From: Nitrospirota bacterium
GTDB lineage: Bacteria > Nitrospirota > Thermodesulfovibrionia > Thermodesulfovibrionales > UBA6898
Direction: 5' to 3'
Assembly (NCBI GenBank): GCA_021811105.1
Contig: JAJZPM010000022.1
Coordinates: forward strand, 1 to 50,346
DNA length: 50,346 nt
Shown: one piece after another, positions 15,307 through 24,011 of the stretch
Layout of the letters: each line of letters opens with the position of its first letter
How positions within the stretch are numbered: position 1 is the stretch's first letter
The notes under the pieces: generated by a model
Told to the model about the DNA's origin: nothing
Database searches by the model: none
What the model saw: the letters and a program-made list of their open reading frames with translations, nothing else
Translations under genes and position numbers: made by a program

Positions 15307-15674
15307 TAGGTTCGAAAACAGATGCCAATATGTTATCATTACTCTATAAACCGCTGTGTGCAGTGATTCTCCTTTTGGGCTTGTTCGGGCTCATATGGCT
15401 CAGATCCAGCGTAGTGGCGATAGCGTACGACCTCAGGAACCTTGAGGAAAATAAGATGGGGTCGCTCAATGACAGAAACATACTCCTTGCCGAGAGGGCA
15501 AAGCTCATGTCCATTGAAAAGATCGACGCCTCGTTCCGCGGCAGCACACAGGAAAACGCCAGGCTTGCCGCCGGGGAGAACATGTTTTCGAACAGGGTGA
15601 GGGTCATACATATAAAGAGGAATACCATGCCCGGTCCTTACCGGGCTTCACTTGCGGTGAAGAATAAGGAGTAA
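15303..15674 (+). CDS. ftsL: Cell division protein FtsL-like
   Basis: This is a small single-pass inner-membrane protein of 123 residues. A short cytoplasmic N-terminus is followed by one hydrophobic helix (about 14-32: PLCAVILLLGLFGLIWL) and a periplasmic helix-forming stretch rich in charged residues (DLRNLEENKMGSLNDRN, LLAERAKLMSIEKI). Sequence conservation in this family is low. The assignment rests on size, topology and position between rsmH and ftsI. It would act with FtsQ and FtsB to activate septal synthesis. Confidence 0.8.
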   Translation: MIGSKTDANMLSLLYKPLCAVILLLGLFGLIWLRSSVVAIAYDLRNLEENKMGSLNDRNILLAERAKLMSIEKIDASFRGSTQENARLAAGENMFSNRVRVIHIKRNTMPGPYRASLAVKNKE

Positions 15675-15690
15675 GAAGGAAGAACGGCAT

Positions 15691-17421
15691 TTGAACAGGA
15701 AACGTGCGATTATTCTCAACACGGCAATCATCTTCGGGTTCTTCGCGATTTTTCTCCGCCTTTCTTCCCTCATGATAGTCGACCATAAGGCCCTTTCCGA
15801 TCGGGCCAAACTGCAGCAGATCAAGGGAGAAAACATTCAAGTCATGAGGGGGAACATTTACGACCGCAGGGGCAGGGAGTTCGCCGTGAACCTGGAGCTC
15901 GAATCGCTTTACTGCGACTCGACGGAGGTCGGTATCGACAGGGACAAGGTGAGAAGACTCTCGGCGGTGCTCGGCATGCAACCGAAGGCGATGCAGGCGA
16001 AATTCGAACCGGACAAAAGGTTCATCTGGATCGACAGGAAGCTGTCGCCCCAAAAGGCGGAGGAAGTGAAGACGATACTCGGCATGAAAGGAAAATCGGG
16101 GACCGTGGCCGCAGACGGTTTCGGCTTTATCCCCGAGGCCAAGCGGTTTTATCCAAAAGGGATGCTCGCCTCGCACGTGATCGGTGCCGTGGGTCTCGAC
16201 AATCAGGCCCTTGAAGGAGTGGAACTGAAATACAACAAGTACCTCAAGATCTCCGGTGGAAAGGTGTATTTCGAAAGGGACGCCAGCGGCAGGATGCTTT
16301 CTCCCGGTATCGACATGCAGGCCAGAGGCAATGACGTAGTTCTTACCATCGACGAAGGGCTCCAGTATATTGTCGAGAAGGAACTGGATAAGATGATGGC
16401 CCAGTGGAGGGCGGTCGCTGCCTCGGTGATCATGATGGACCCCTATACAGGCGAGATCCTGGCACTGGCGAACAGGCCGTCTTACGATCTGAACGATATT
16501 ATAAGGGCGGGCAAGAACGAGGTGCGGGACAGGGCGATCACCGACGTCTATGAACCGGGCTCCACATTCAAGATTGTGATCGGCACCGCGGCGCTGGAAG
16601 AGAAGATATTTACGCCGGAGTCGACCTTCGACGTCAGCAGGGGCAGTATCGAAGTGGGACGCAAGGTTGTCCACGACGCCCATCGCCACGGCGTGCTCGC
16701 ATTCAGGGAAGTGATACAGAAATCATCGAACGTCGGCTCTATCATGATCGGGATGAGACTAGGGAAAGAAAAGATTTATGAATATGCAAAGCGCTACGAG
16801 TTCGGAGAGCCTACCGGTATCGACCTTCCGGGAGAGGTCTCGGGGTGGATCAGAAAGCCGGAGAAATGGTCGGCCACCTCGATCGGCGCCATACCGATAG
16901 GTCAGGAAGTCGCGGTGACGCCGCTGCAGGTATTGCGGGCCTATTCCGTGGTCGCCAACGGAGGCTATTTGGTGAGGCCGCACGTCGTCTCGGAGATCAG
17001 GACGCATGGCGGGCAGGTCCTGATGTCCTTCGACAAAGCAGCGAATAAGCGGGTGATCTCGGCGAAGACCGCGGGGATCTTCAAACAGATACTCGAGACG
17101 GTTGTCGAGGAGGGCGGGACCGCCAAAGAAGCGGCGGTCGACGGCAACAAGGTCGCGGGCAAAACCGGCACCGCTCAGCTGATCGACAGGGTGACGAAGA
17201 GGTATTCGAAAAGCAGATACGTGAGTTCCTTTGTCGGTTTCGTCCCTGCCGATAAGCCAAGGATTGCGATGATCGTGGTGGTCTATGAGCCGAAGGGGGC
17301 TATATACGGCGGCGTGGTTGCGGGGCCGGCATTCAGGAACATCGCCGATCAGGCATTGTCGTATCTGAACGTCCCTCGTGACGACGTCTCTGAAAAGAAC
17401 CTGCTGCTGGTGTCGAAATGA
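15691..17421 (+). CDS. ftsI: Septal peptidoglycan transpeptidase (class B PBP)
   Basis: FtsI (PBP3) cross-links peptidoglycan at the division septum and is the target of some beta-lactams. The protein is 576 residues. It has one N-terminal membrane helix (AIILNTAIIFGFFAIFLRLSS), the dimerisation domain with GNIYDRRGREFAVNLE, and the transpeptidase domain. The catalytic motifs are STFK in YEPGSTFKIVIG (active-site Ser), SSN in IQKSSNVGS and KTGTAQ near the C-terminus. No PASTA domain is present. The start is a TTG preceded by GGAAG. The end overlaps murE by the four-base ATGA. Confidence 0.95.
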   Translation: MNRKRAIILNTAIIFGFFAIFLRLSSLMIVDHKALSDRAKLQQIKGENIQVMRGNIYDRRGREFAVNLELESLYCDSTEVGIDRDKVRRLSAVLGMQPKAMQAKFEPDKRFIWIDRKLSPQKAEEVKTILGMKGKSGTVAADGFGFIPEAKRFYPKGMLASHVIGAVGLDNQALEGVELKYNKYLKISGGKVYFERDASGRMLSPGIDMQARGNDVVLTIDEGLQYIVEKELDKMMAQWRAVAASVIMMDPYTGEILALANRPSYDLNDIIRAGKNEVRDRAITDVYEPGSTFKIVIGTAALEEKIFTPESTFDVSRGSIEVGRKVVHDAHRHGVLAFREVIQKSSNVGSIMIGMRLGKEKIYEYAKRYEFGEPTGIDLPGEVSGWIRKPEKWSATSIGAIPIGQEVAVTPLQVLRAYSVVANGGYLVRPHVVSEIRTHGGQVLMSFDKAANKRVISAKTAGIFKQILETVVEEGGTAKEAAVDGNKVAGKTGTAQLIDRVTKRYSKSRYVSSFVGFVPADKPRIAMIVVVYEPKGAIYGGVVAGPAFRNIADQALSYLNVPRDDVSEKNLLLVSK

Positions 17422-18899
17422 GACTCGGAGCAATATTGGAAGGGGTGGAAAAGTTGAGCGCGACCGGTGCACTGGATGCCGGAATCACTGGCATCTCCTA
17501 CGATTCGAGAAAGGTGGAAGGCGGCCACCTTTTTGTCGCGGTGCGTGGTGAGCATGCAGATGGTCACGATTTCATAGGGGCCGCGATTGCACGCGGCGCG
17601 GTCGCGGTAGTGTGCGAACAGGTACCGGCGGGTGGCCGATATCAGGGTGTGTCGTTCATCCGCGTGGCAGACAGCAGGAATGCCCTTGCAGCGATCGCTA
17701 ACAATTTCTACGGAAGACCATCGGAGGCGCTTTGCATCATTGGGGTGACCGGGACGAACGGAAAGACAACTACCACTTACTTGATTAAGTCGATCCTTGA
17801 AACGTGGGGAAAGAAGACGGGACTGGTCGGAACGATCCGGAGCATGATCGGAAGCGAGGTGTCCGAGGCAGAGCACACGACGCCGGAGGCGCCCGAGTTC
17901 CAGGGGCTTCTCAATAAAATGCGTGTGGCGGGCTGCACGCATGTGGTCTCCGAGGTATCGTCTCACGCGCTCGCGCAGAAGCGGGTGGACGGCACGGTGT
18001 TCAGGGCGGGCGTCTTTACTAATCTCACCAGGGACCATCTCGATTTCCATCAGACCATGGAAGAATACTTTCTCGCTAAAGAGCGGCTCTTCAGGGAGCT
18101 GCTGGCGGGCGCGGCGGTCATCAATTACGACGATGTCTATGGCAGAAGACTGCTCTCCGATATCGCCGGCCTGCAGACCACGGGAAAGGAAGTGCTCACC
18201 TACGGACTCGAAACAGGAGCTGACCTGACGGCCTCCTATATCCACGACTCTTTTAAAGGACTGCAGTTTACGATCATCGCGGACGGGGTCAAGCACAGGG
18301 TGCGATCGTCTTTTGTCGGGCTGCCGAACGTCTACAACATCCTTTCGGCGGCCGGAGCTGCGTTGGCCCTCGGCGTGCCCTGGGAAGTGATCCTCAGGGG
18401 GATCAGGAACGCAGGGCCGGTGACAGGACGTTTTGAGAAGATCGCCGCGGGCCAGAAGTTCCTCGCCGTCGTCGACTACGCGCATACCGAAGACGCACTC
18501 GAAAGGCTTATCTACACCGCCAAGGGTTTGACCGAAGGCAGGATCATCACCGTCTTCGGGTGCGGAGGCGACAGGGACAGGGGCAAGAGACCGAGGATGG
18601 GCGCGGTCGCCACCAGGCTGAGCGACCTTGTAGTGATTACTTCCGACAACCCGAGGTCGGAAGACCCGGGGAAGATCATCGCCGAAGTGGAAGCGGGCGC
18701 GGTGAAAAAAAATTATCTCGTCGAGCCCGACAGAAGGGAAGCGATAAAGCGGGCGATACTCCTTGCGGACAACGGGGACGTGGTCCTTGTAGCGGGCAAG
18801 GGGCACGAGGATTGTCAGATTATCGGGGGAAGAAGTTTCCATTTCAGCGACAGGGAGGTGCTCGAAGAGGCGATACGGCAACTCGTAAAAAATGACTGA
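17418..18899 (+). CDS. murE: UDP-MurNAc-tripeptide synthetase (meso-DAP-adding)
   Basis: MurE adds the third amino acid to UDP-MurNAc-L-Ala-D-Glu. The protein is 493 residues. It shows the ligase P-loop GVTGTNGKTTTTYL and the carbamylated-Lys region around HTTPEAPEFQGLL. LTRDHLDFHQTMEEYF and VVDYAHTEDALERL are also present. SDNPRSEDP is the DNPR motif that selects meso-diaminopimelate rather than lysine, so the cell wall is of the DAP type. It overlaps ftsI by four bases. Confidence 0.97.
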   Translation: MRLGAILEGVEKLSATGALDAGITGISYDSRKVEGGHLFVAVRGEHADGHDFIGAAIARGAVAVVCEQVPAGGRYQGVSFIRVADSRNALAAIANNFYGRPSEALCIIGVTGTNGKTTTTYLIKSILETWGKKTGLVGTIRSMIGSEVSEAEHTTPEAPEFQGLLNKMRVAGCTHVVSEVSSHALAQKRVDGTVFRAGVFTNLTRDHLDFHQTMEEYFLAKERLFRELLAGAAVINYDDVYGRRLLSDIAGLQTTGKEVLTYGLETGADLTASYIHDSFKGLQFTIIADGVKHRVRSSFVGLPNVYNILSAAGAALALGVPWEVILRGIRNAGPVTGRFEKIAAGQKFLAVVDYAHTEDALERLIYTAKGLTEGRIITVFGCGGDRDRGKRPRMGAVATRLSDLVVITSDNPRSEDPGKIIAEVEAGAVKKNYLVEPDRREAIKRAILLADNGDVVLVAGKGHEDCQIIGGRSFHFSDREVLEEAIRQLVKND

Positions 18900-18940
18900 A
18901 ACATAGCAGGCGTTTTCGAGGGGGGCAATATAAATACAGT

Positions 18941-20311
18941 ATGGCGCAGTTATTACTCGAAGAAATAGTGAAGGCGGCAGGGGGAAAGATACTCTACGGT
19001 AATCACAGGGCATTTACCGGCCTGTCCATCGACTCACGGACGATCCAACAGGGCGAACTCTTCTTTGCGATCAGGGGAGAACGGTTCGACGGTCACCAGT
19101 TCCTTTCCGATGCGCTCGAAAAGGGAGCAGGGGCGGTAGTCGACCATGCTCAGGCTGGGTACTTCGCGGGCAGGACGGTCATCGCCGTAAAGGATACCCT
19201 CACTGCTCTGCAAGACATCGCCCGTCATCTGCGCCATGCGAAGGACGTGAAGGTCGTGGGAGTGACCGGGACGAACGGAAAGACGACCACGAAGGAACTC
19301 ATCGCGTCGGTCCTGGGCGTCCGTCACAGGGTGCTTAAGACGGAGGGTAACCTCAACAACCACATCGGCCTTCCTCTCAGTATCTGCCGCATGAAAGGGG
19401 ATGAGTCGGTGATGGTGCTTGAGATGGGGTCGAACGCGGAGGGGGATATCGCCCTGCTCTGCGATATCGCGCGGCCGGACTTCGCGGTAGTCACGAACGT
19501 CGGTGCCGCACACCTCGAGGGGTTCGGGAGTCTCGAAACCGTGCTCAAGACCGATCTTGAAATACTTGCATATGTAAAGGCCGTATCGGTGAACGCCGAC
19601 GACGCGTTTCTCTGTGAAGGACTGAAAGGGTTCGGCGGGAAGATCATTACATATGGAATAAAGAGCAGGGCTGATGTGCGTGCAGAGGATATCAAACTCG
19701 CTGAAAAGGGTTCGCGCTTTGTGATTCGCTTCCCCGACGGCGGCGGGCTCCCTGTCAACCTCCGGATTTCGGGCGAGTTCAATGTCCGCAACGCCCTTGC
19801 GGCCGCCTCTCTTGCGGATGCACTTGGCACCGACCGGCGGGACATCAGAGAGGGTTTGGAATCTTTCGGCGGGGTGCCGATGAGGCTCGAGGTGAAGGAA
19901 CTGGCTGGGGCAGTGCTGATAAACGACGTCTATAATGCGAACCCGGCGTCGATGGAAGAGGCGGTCAGGGAACTGATACGGCTGAAACGGAAGAGGACGG
20001 TCGCGGTGCTCGGCGACATGCTGGAACTTGGGCGCTATGCGGAATCGGCGCACAGAGAACTCGTCGACCTGCTTACGCTTTCGGGCGTCGACATTCTTAT
20101 CGCTGTGGGCAGCGAGATGAAAAAGGCTTCCTCCGCGTTCAGGGGGGCCTGCTACAGGGCCGACGACGCTACTGTTGCAGGCTCGATGCTTTCAGAGGTG
20201 CTGTCTGCGGGCGATACCGTGCTGATAAAGGGCTCGCGGGGAATGCGCATGGAGAGGGTCTCGGCCGGCATTCGTGTGCGCACAGAAGGAGAGAAGACAA
20301 ATGCTCTATAA
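18941..20311 (+). CDS. murF: UDP-MurNAc-tripeptide:D-Ala-D-Ala ligase
   Basis: MurF attaches D-Ala-D-Ala to complete the UDP-MurNAc-pentapeptide. The protein is 456 residues. It has a MurE/F-type N-terminal domain (LSIDSRTIQQGELFFAI), the P-loop GVTGTNGKTTTKEL, the family-specific KTEGNLNNHIGLPL and LEMGSNAEGDI, VTNVGAAHLEGFGS, and the C-terminal VLINDVYNANPASMEEA and VAVLGDMLELG. The only purine-rich stretch upstream (GAGGGGGG at 18917) is 16 bases from the ATG, farther than usual. Its end overlaps mraY by 11 bases. Confidence 0.97.
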   Translation: MAQLLLEEIVKAAGGKILYGNHRAFTGLSIDSRTIQQGELFFAIRGERFDGHQFLSDALEKGAGAVVDHAQAGYFAGRTVIAVKDTLTALQDIARHLRHAKDVKVVGVTGTNGKTTTKELIASVLGVRHRVLKTEGNLNNHIGLPLSICRMKGDESVMVLEMGSNAEGDIALLCDIARPDFAVVTNVGAAHLEGFGSLETVLKTDLEILAYVKAVSVNADDAFLCEGLKGFGGKIITYGIKSRADVRAEDIKLAEKGSRFVIRFPDGGGLPVNLRISGEFNVRNALAAASLADALGTDRRDIREGLESFGGVPMRLEVKELAGAVLINDVYNANPASMEEAVRELIRLKRKRTVAVLGDMLELGRYAESAHRELVDLLTLSGVDILIAVGSEMKKASSAFRGACYRADDATVAGSMLSEVLSAGDTVLIKGSRGMRMERVSAGIRVRTEGEKTNAL

Positions 20312-21383
20312 GATCCTCTACGGCATGCATGCATTCTTCTCCCCGCTGAACGTTTTCAGGTATATCACCTTCAGGACCGCCCTCGCGGTGATCACTGCAA
20401 TGCTGCTGACGCTCTTTGTCGGCCCCAGGATTATCGCGTGGCTGAAGAAGGTGAGCGTGACGCAGCAGATACGCAACGACGGCCCGCAGACCCACCTGAA
20501 GAAATCCGGCACGCCGACGATGGGCGGCATTATCATCATTGTCTGTATTCTCGCATCGCTGCTGATGTGGGGGGACCTCGAAAACATGTACGTCTGGACC
20601 ATGGTCCTTTCTCTTCTCGGCTACGGCGGCATCGGCCTGCTGGACGACTATCTGAAGGTCATAAGAAAGGACCCGAAGGGGCTGAGGGCTTGCTACAAAT
20701 TCGGTGCGCAGATACTTCTTGCCCTTGCTATTGGAGTGCTGCTATATATGAATCCGAAGGACCCTTATACCGACGTGCTGAGCATCCCTTTCTTCAAACG
20801 ATGGATCTTCGACCTGGGCTGGTTTTATATCCCTTTTTCTATTCTGGTCATCGTCGGATCGTCGAACGCGGTCAACCTGACGGACGGAATCGACGGCCTG
20901 GCGATTGGTCTCGTCGGGATCGCTCTTCTAGCGAACATGATCCTCGTCTACATCTCCGGCAACGCCAAATTTGCCCAGTATCTTCAGGTCCTGTATCTTC
21001 AGGGCACGGGTGAGCTCACCGTGGTATGCGGGGCGATGCTCGGCGCTTCCCTCGGTTTCCTCTGGTTCAATTCCTATCCCGCTGATGTTTTTATGGGCGA
21101 CGTCGGCTCGCTGAGCCTCGGCGGCGCGCTCGGGACGCTTGCGATCATCACCAAACATGAGATAGTCCTCACCCTCGTAGGGGGGATTTTTGTGATAGAG
21201 ACGCTGTCGGTCGTATTTCAGGTTGCATCATTTAAACTTACCGGCAAGAGGATCTTCAGAATGGCGCCGATACACCACCACTTCGAGCTGAAGGGATGGC
21301 ACGAATCGAAGGTCATTGTGAGGTTCTGGATCGTCGGTATAATGCTGGCGTTGCTGAGTCTGGCGACGCTTAAATTGAGGTGA
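20301..21383 (+). CDS. mraY: Phospho-MurNAc-pentapeptide translocase
   Basis: MraY transfers phospho-MurNAc-pentapeptide to undecaprenyl phosphate, making lipid I. The ATG at 20301 is preceded by GAAGGAGAG and gives 360 residues, the same as E. coli MraY. A GTG 27 bases upstream lies inside murF and is not needed. About ten membrane helices are visible. Catalytic and conserved motifs include KKSGTPTMGGIII, GLLDDYLKV (Asp pair), NAVNLTDGIDGLAIG, DVFMGDVGSLSLGG and APIHHHFELKGW. It ends with a four-base overlap into the carboxypeptidase gene. Confidence 0.97.
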   Translation: MLYKILYGMHAFFSPLNVFRYITFRTALAVITAMLLTLFVGPRIIAWLKKVSVTQQIRNDGPQTHLKKSGTPTMGGIIIIVCILASLLMWGDLENMYVWTMVLSLLGYGGIGLLDDYLKVIRKDPKGLRACYKFGAQILLALAIGVLLYMNPKDPYTDVLSIPFFKRWIFDLGWFYIPFSILVIVGSSNAVNLTDGIDGLAIGLVGIALLANMILVYISGNAKFAQYLQVLYLQGTGELTVVCGAMLGASLGFLWFNSYPADVFMGDVGSLSLGGALGTLAIITKHEIVLTLVGGIFVIETLSVVFQVASFKLTGKRIFRMAPIHHHFELKGWHESKVIVRFWIVGIMLALLSLATLKLR

Positions 21384-22555
21384 GCATGAAAAAGCGGTTC
21401 AACATGGAAAGATCAAAGTCTCTGGTTGCCGGAAAAAAGATACTGTACTCCTTTGTCTTCTTACTTCTTACTTTTCACCTTTCACTTTTCACTGCTTCGG
21501 CCGAGGAGATCAAATCCCGTGCTGCCGTGGTGATGGACGCCGTGACCGGCAGGGTGCTGTATGCAAAGAACCCGGACCTCAGACTTCTGCCTGCGAGCAC
21601 CACTAAACTCATGACCGCTCTCGTGGTGCTCGAAAGGGTTAATCTGAACAGCGTGACGACGGTCAGCGCTAAGGCCGCTTCAGCGGCGCCGACGAAGGCC
21701 GGGTTGAAGGCCGGCGACAAGGTCACAATCGAGGCGCTGCTGTATGCCGCGCTCATGAAATCCGCCAACGACGCCGCAGTCGCGCTCGCCGAGGCGACGG
21801 CGGGGTCCGAAGATGCTTTTGTGACGCTCATGAACAGGAAGGCGATCGCGATCGGCGCCGACGGCACGCATTTTGTCAATGCAAACGGGCTCCCGGCGGA
21901 GGGTCAGCATATCACTGCCTACGATCTTGCGAAGATCATGAGACAGGCGATCAAGTACCCTGTCATAAAGGAGATCCTCGGTACGCGAATTACCGAGGTA
22001 TCCACCGAAACCGGCAAGACGATGTTCATCAAGAATACGAACAAGCTCCTATGGTCGGATGAAGAGGTGCTGGGCGGCAAGACGGGCTACACCCGCAAGG
22101 CGAGACACTGTTTTGTCTGCGCCGGAGAACGCGAAAACGAGACGATCATCGTGGCCCTCCTTGGCGCCCCGAGCCGCGACCTGCTCTGGAAAGAGTCGGA
22201 GGAACTCATGAACTTCGGCATCAAGGTGGTCAACAAGACAGAAGAGCCGGTCATTTATCTGACGAAAGACGACAGGGGCGCATTGAAGGCGACGAAGGCC
22301 CTCTACACCGGTGAAGATGCGCCCGTCGTGAAGAAACAGAAGATAAAAAGGGGAAAGAGGAGCGTGGTCCATGCCAAGCGTATCTCGAAGAAATCCAGCC
22401 GTCTGGCTGCAAGAAAACATGGCCGCCATATCGTTGCATTACATAAGAAAAAAGGTGCCGTCAAGCACAAAGAGGCGTCCGGAATGGCCGCCAAAAGCAA
22501 TAAGCTGAAGAAGACGAATGTCGCCAAAAAACAGGAAAATGGAAACGAAGGGTAG
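21380..22555 (+). CDS. dacA-like: D-alanyl-D-alanine carboxypeptidase (peptidase S11) with a basic tail
   Basis: This is a low-molecular-weight PBP that removes the terminal D-Ala of the stem peptide in the periplasm. The S11 motifs are complete: STTK in LPASTTKLMTAL, SAN in MKSANDAAVALA and KTG in LGGKTGYTRKARHC. The signal peptide core (FLLLTFHLSLFTAS) is encoded by a simple TTTTCAC-type repeat. The C-terminal 75 or so residues are strongly basic (KKQKIKRGKRSVVHAKR, RLAARKHGRH, KLKKTNVAKK), instead of the amphipathic membrane-anchor helix of E. coli PBP5. It sits between mraY and murD with overlaps on both sides, an unusual place for this enzyme. Confidence 0.92.
   Translation: MSMKKRFNMERSKSLVAGKKILYSFVFLLLTFHLSLFTASAEEIKSRAAVVMDAVTGRVLYAKNPDLRLLPASTTKLMTALVVLERVNLNSVTTVSAKAASAAPTKAGLKAGDKVTIEALLYAALMKSANDAAVALAEATAGSEDAFVTLMNRKAIAIGADGTHFVNANGLPAEGQHITAYDLAKIMRQAIKYPVIKEILGTRITEVSTETGKTMFIKNTNKLLWSDEEVLGGKTGYTRKARHCFVCAGERENETIIVALLGAPSRDLLWKESEELMNFGIKVVNKTEEPVIYLTKDDRGALKATKALYTGEDAPVVKKQKIKRGKRSVVHAKRISKKSSRLAARKHGRHIVALHKKKGAVKHKEASGMAAKSNKLKKTNVAKKQENGNEG
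21457..21494. repeat. Low-complexity TTTTCAC-type repeat inside the carboxypeptidase gene
   Basis: Repeated TTACTTC and TTTCACC/TTTTCAC units run through this stretch. They encode the hydrophobic core of the signal peptide. Confidence 0.7.
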
Positions 22556-24011
22556 AAAAATCACAGTGGTCGGTCTTGCCAGGTCCGGCGTCGGCGCCGC
22601 GAACCTGCTCGCCGGGCTTGGGGCCGACGTGACGGTAACGGACAGGAAGCCGGAGGCCGAATTGTCGGACTACGCGGGAAGACTCTTGCCCGGAGTGAAG
22701 CGCGCGCTCGGCGGTCACCCCGAGGAGATATTCCTTTCCGCTGATATTCTGGTCGTGAGCCCCGGCGTTCCCCTCGAGATGAAGCAGATCGCATCGGCGA
22801 GGGCGGCCGGTGTCCCGGTCGTCGGTGAACTGGAACTCGCATTCCAGATACTCGAAAGCGCGAAGCTCATGGCTCATGGCAAGAGTGGGGGCAAGATGCC
22901 GTTTCTGGCGGTCACCGGCAGCAACGGTAAATCTACGACCACGACGCTCCTCGATTTTATGTTGAAGAAGGGCGGCTTCAGGACGATACTTGCGGGCAAT
23001 ATCGGCAACGCGCTGACGGAAGAACTCGTGAAGCGTCAAAAGTTAAATGTGAAAAGTGAAAATTCAGGGAAAAGCGTGCCCTTCACTATTGATCTTTTAA
23101 CTGATTACATCGTCCTGGAAGTCTCGAGCTTTCAGCTCGATGCGATCGCGACTTTCAGGCCTCATATCGCCGCAGTCCTCAATATCACGCCGGACCATCT
23201 CGACCGGTATCATTCGATCGAAGAATACGGCCGCTCTAAGGCGAGGGTATTCGAAAACCAGGGGAGCGGAGATTTCCTCGTCCTGAATGCGGACGATCCT
23301 GAAACGATGAAGGTCGAGCGGGAGCTGCTTCAGCGCAGGAAAGAAAAGCCGGAGGTCCTCTATTTCAGCCGGAAAAAGGAAGTAAGAGGCGTTTTCTGGA
23401 GGGACGGGAGCGTCTTTTGCGACATCCCGCATCTCTCGATGCGACCCGATCGTCCTTTTCTGGCGTCGGAGGAGATAATGATCAAAGGAGTCCATAACCT
23501 GGAGAATGCCATGGCCGCTTCGGCCATGGCTCTCCTTGCAGGTTGCCCCGCCGGGCCGGTAAGGGAATCGCTGAGGGAATTCGGCGGACTTGAGCACAGG
23601 CTGGAGTTCGTGCGGGAGCTCGACGGTGTGCGATACGTCAACGACTCGAAGGGGACGAACGTCGGCGCGGTCCTGAAATCGGTCGAGAGTTTCGAAGAGC
23701 AGGTCATCCTGATCGCCGGCGGAAGGGACAAGGCTGGAGACTTCTCCGAGTTGAGGCCGCTGATATCGCGAAAGGTCAAGACGCTCGTCCTGATCGGCGA
23801 GGCCGCCCAAAAGATCAGAGACGCGGTAGGGGATGCGACGGATACGGTGACGGCGGCAGATCTCAGGGAAGCGGTCGGGATTTCCCGTGCGCGGGCCGGA
23901 AAAGGAGATGTGGTCCTACTCTCTCCCGCCTGCGCCAGTTTCGACATGTTCCGGGATTTCGAAGACCGGGGGAGGCAGTTCAAGAAGATCGTTATGGATC
24001 TGGGCACGTGA
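22539..24011 (+). CDS. murD: UDP-MurNAc-L-alanine:D-glutamate ligase
   Basis: MurD adds D-Glu to UDP-MurNAc-L-Ala. The ATG at 22539 (METKGRKITVVGLARSG) gives 490 residues. An ATG 21 bases upstream is also possible. Motifs include VVSPGVPLEM, the P-loop VTGSNGKSTTTTLL, GNIGNAL, VLEVSSFQLD, NITPDHLDRYHS, LEHRLEFVREL, YVNDSKGTNVGAVLKS, IAGGRDKAGDF and LSPACASFDMFRDFEDRG. Between the GNIGNAL helix and VLEVSSFQLD lies an extra Lys/Asn/Ser-rich segment (about residues 165-188), encoded by AGTGAAAA-type low-complexity DNA. It is in frame and likely a surface loop. The gene overlaps the carboxypeptidase gene and ftsW. Confidence 0.95.
   Translation: METKGRKITVVGLARSGVGAANLLAGLGADVTVTDRKPEAELSDYAGRLLPGVKRALGGHPEEIFLSADILVVSPGVPLEMKQIASARAAGVPVVGELELAFQILESAKLMAHGKSGGKMPFLAVTGSNGKSTTTTLLDFMLKKGGFRTILAGNIGNALTEELVKRQKLNVKSENSGKSVPFTIDLLTDYIVLEVSSFQLDAIATFRPHIAAVLNITPDHLDRYHSIEEYGRSKARVFENQGSGDFLVLNADDPETMKVERELLQRRKEKPEVLYFSRKKEVRGVFWRDGSVFCDIPHLSMRPDRPFLASEEIMIKGVHNLENAMAASAMALLAGCPAGPVRESLREFGGLEHRLEFVRELDGVRYVNDSKGTNVGAVLKSVESFEEQVILIAGGRDKAGDFSELRPLISRKVKTLVLIGEAAQKIRDAVGDATDTVTAADLREAVGISRARAGKGDVVLLSPACASFDMFRDFEDRGRQFKKIVMDLGT
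23034..23066. repeat. Low-complexity GTGAAAA-type repeat inside murD
   Basis: AAAAGTTAAA, TGTGAAAAGTGAAAA and TTCA units make an AT-rich island in otherwise GC-rich coding sequence. Confidence 0.65.
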
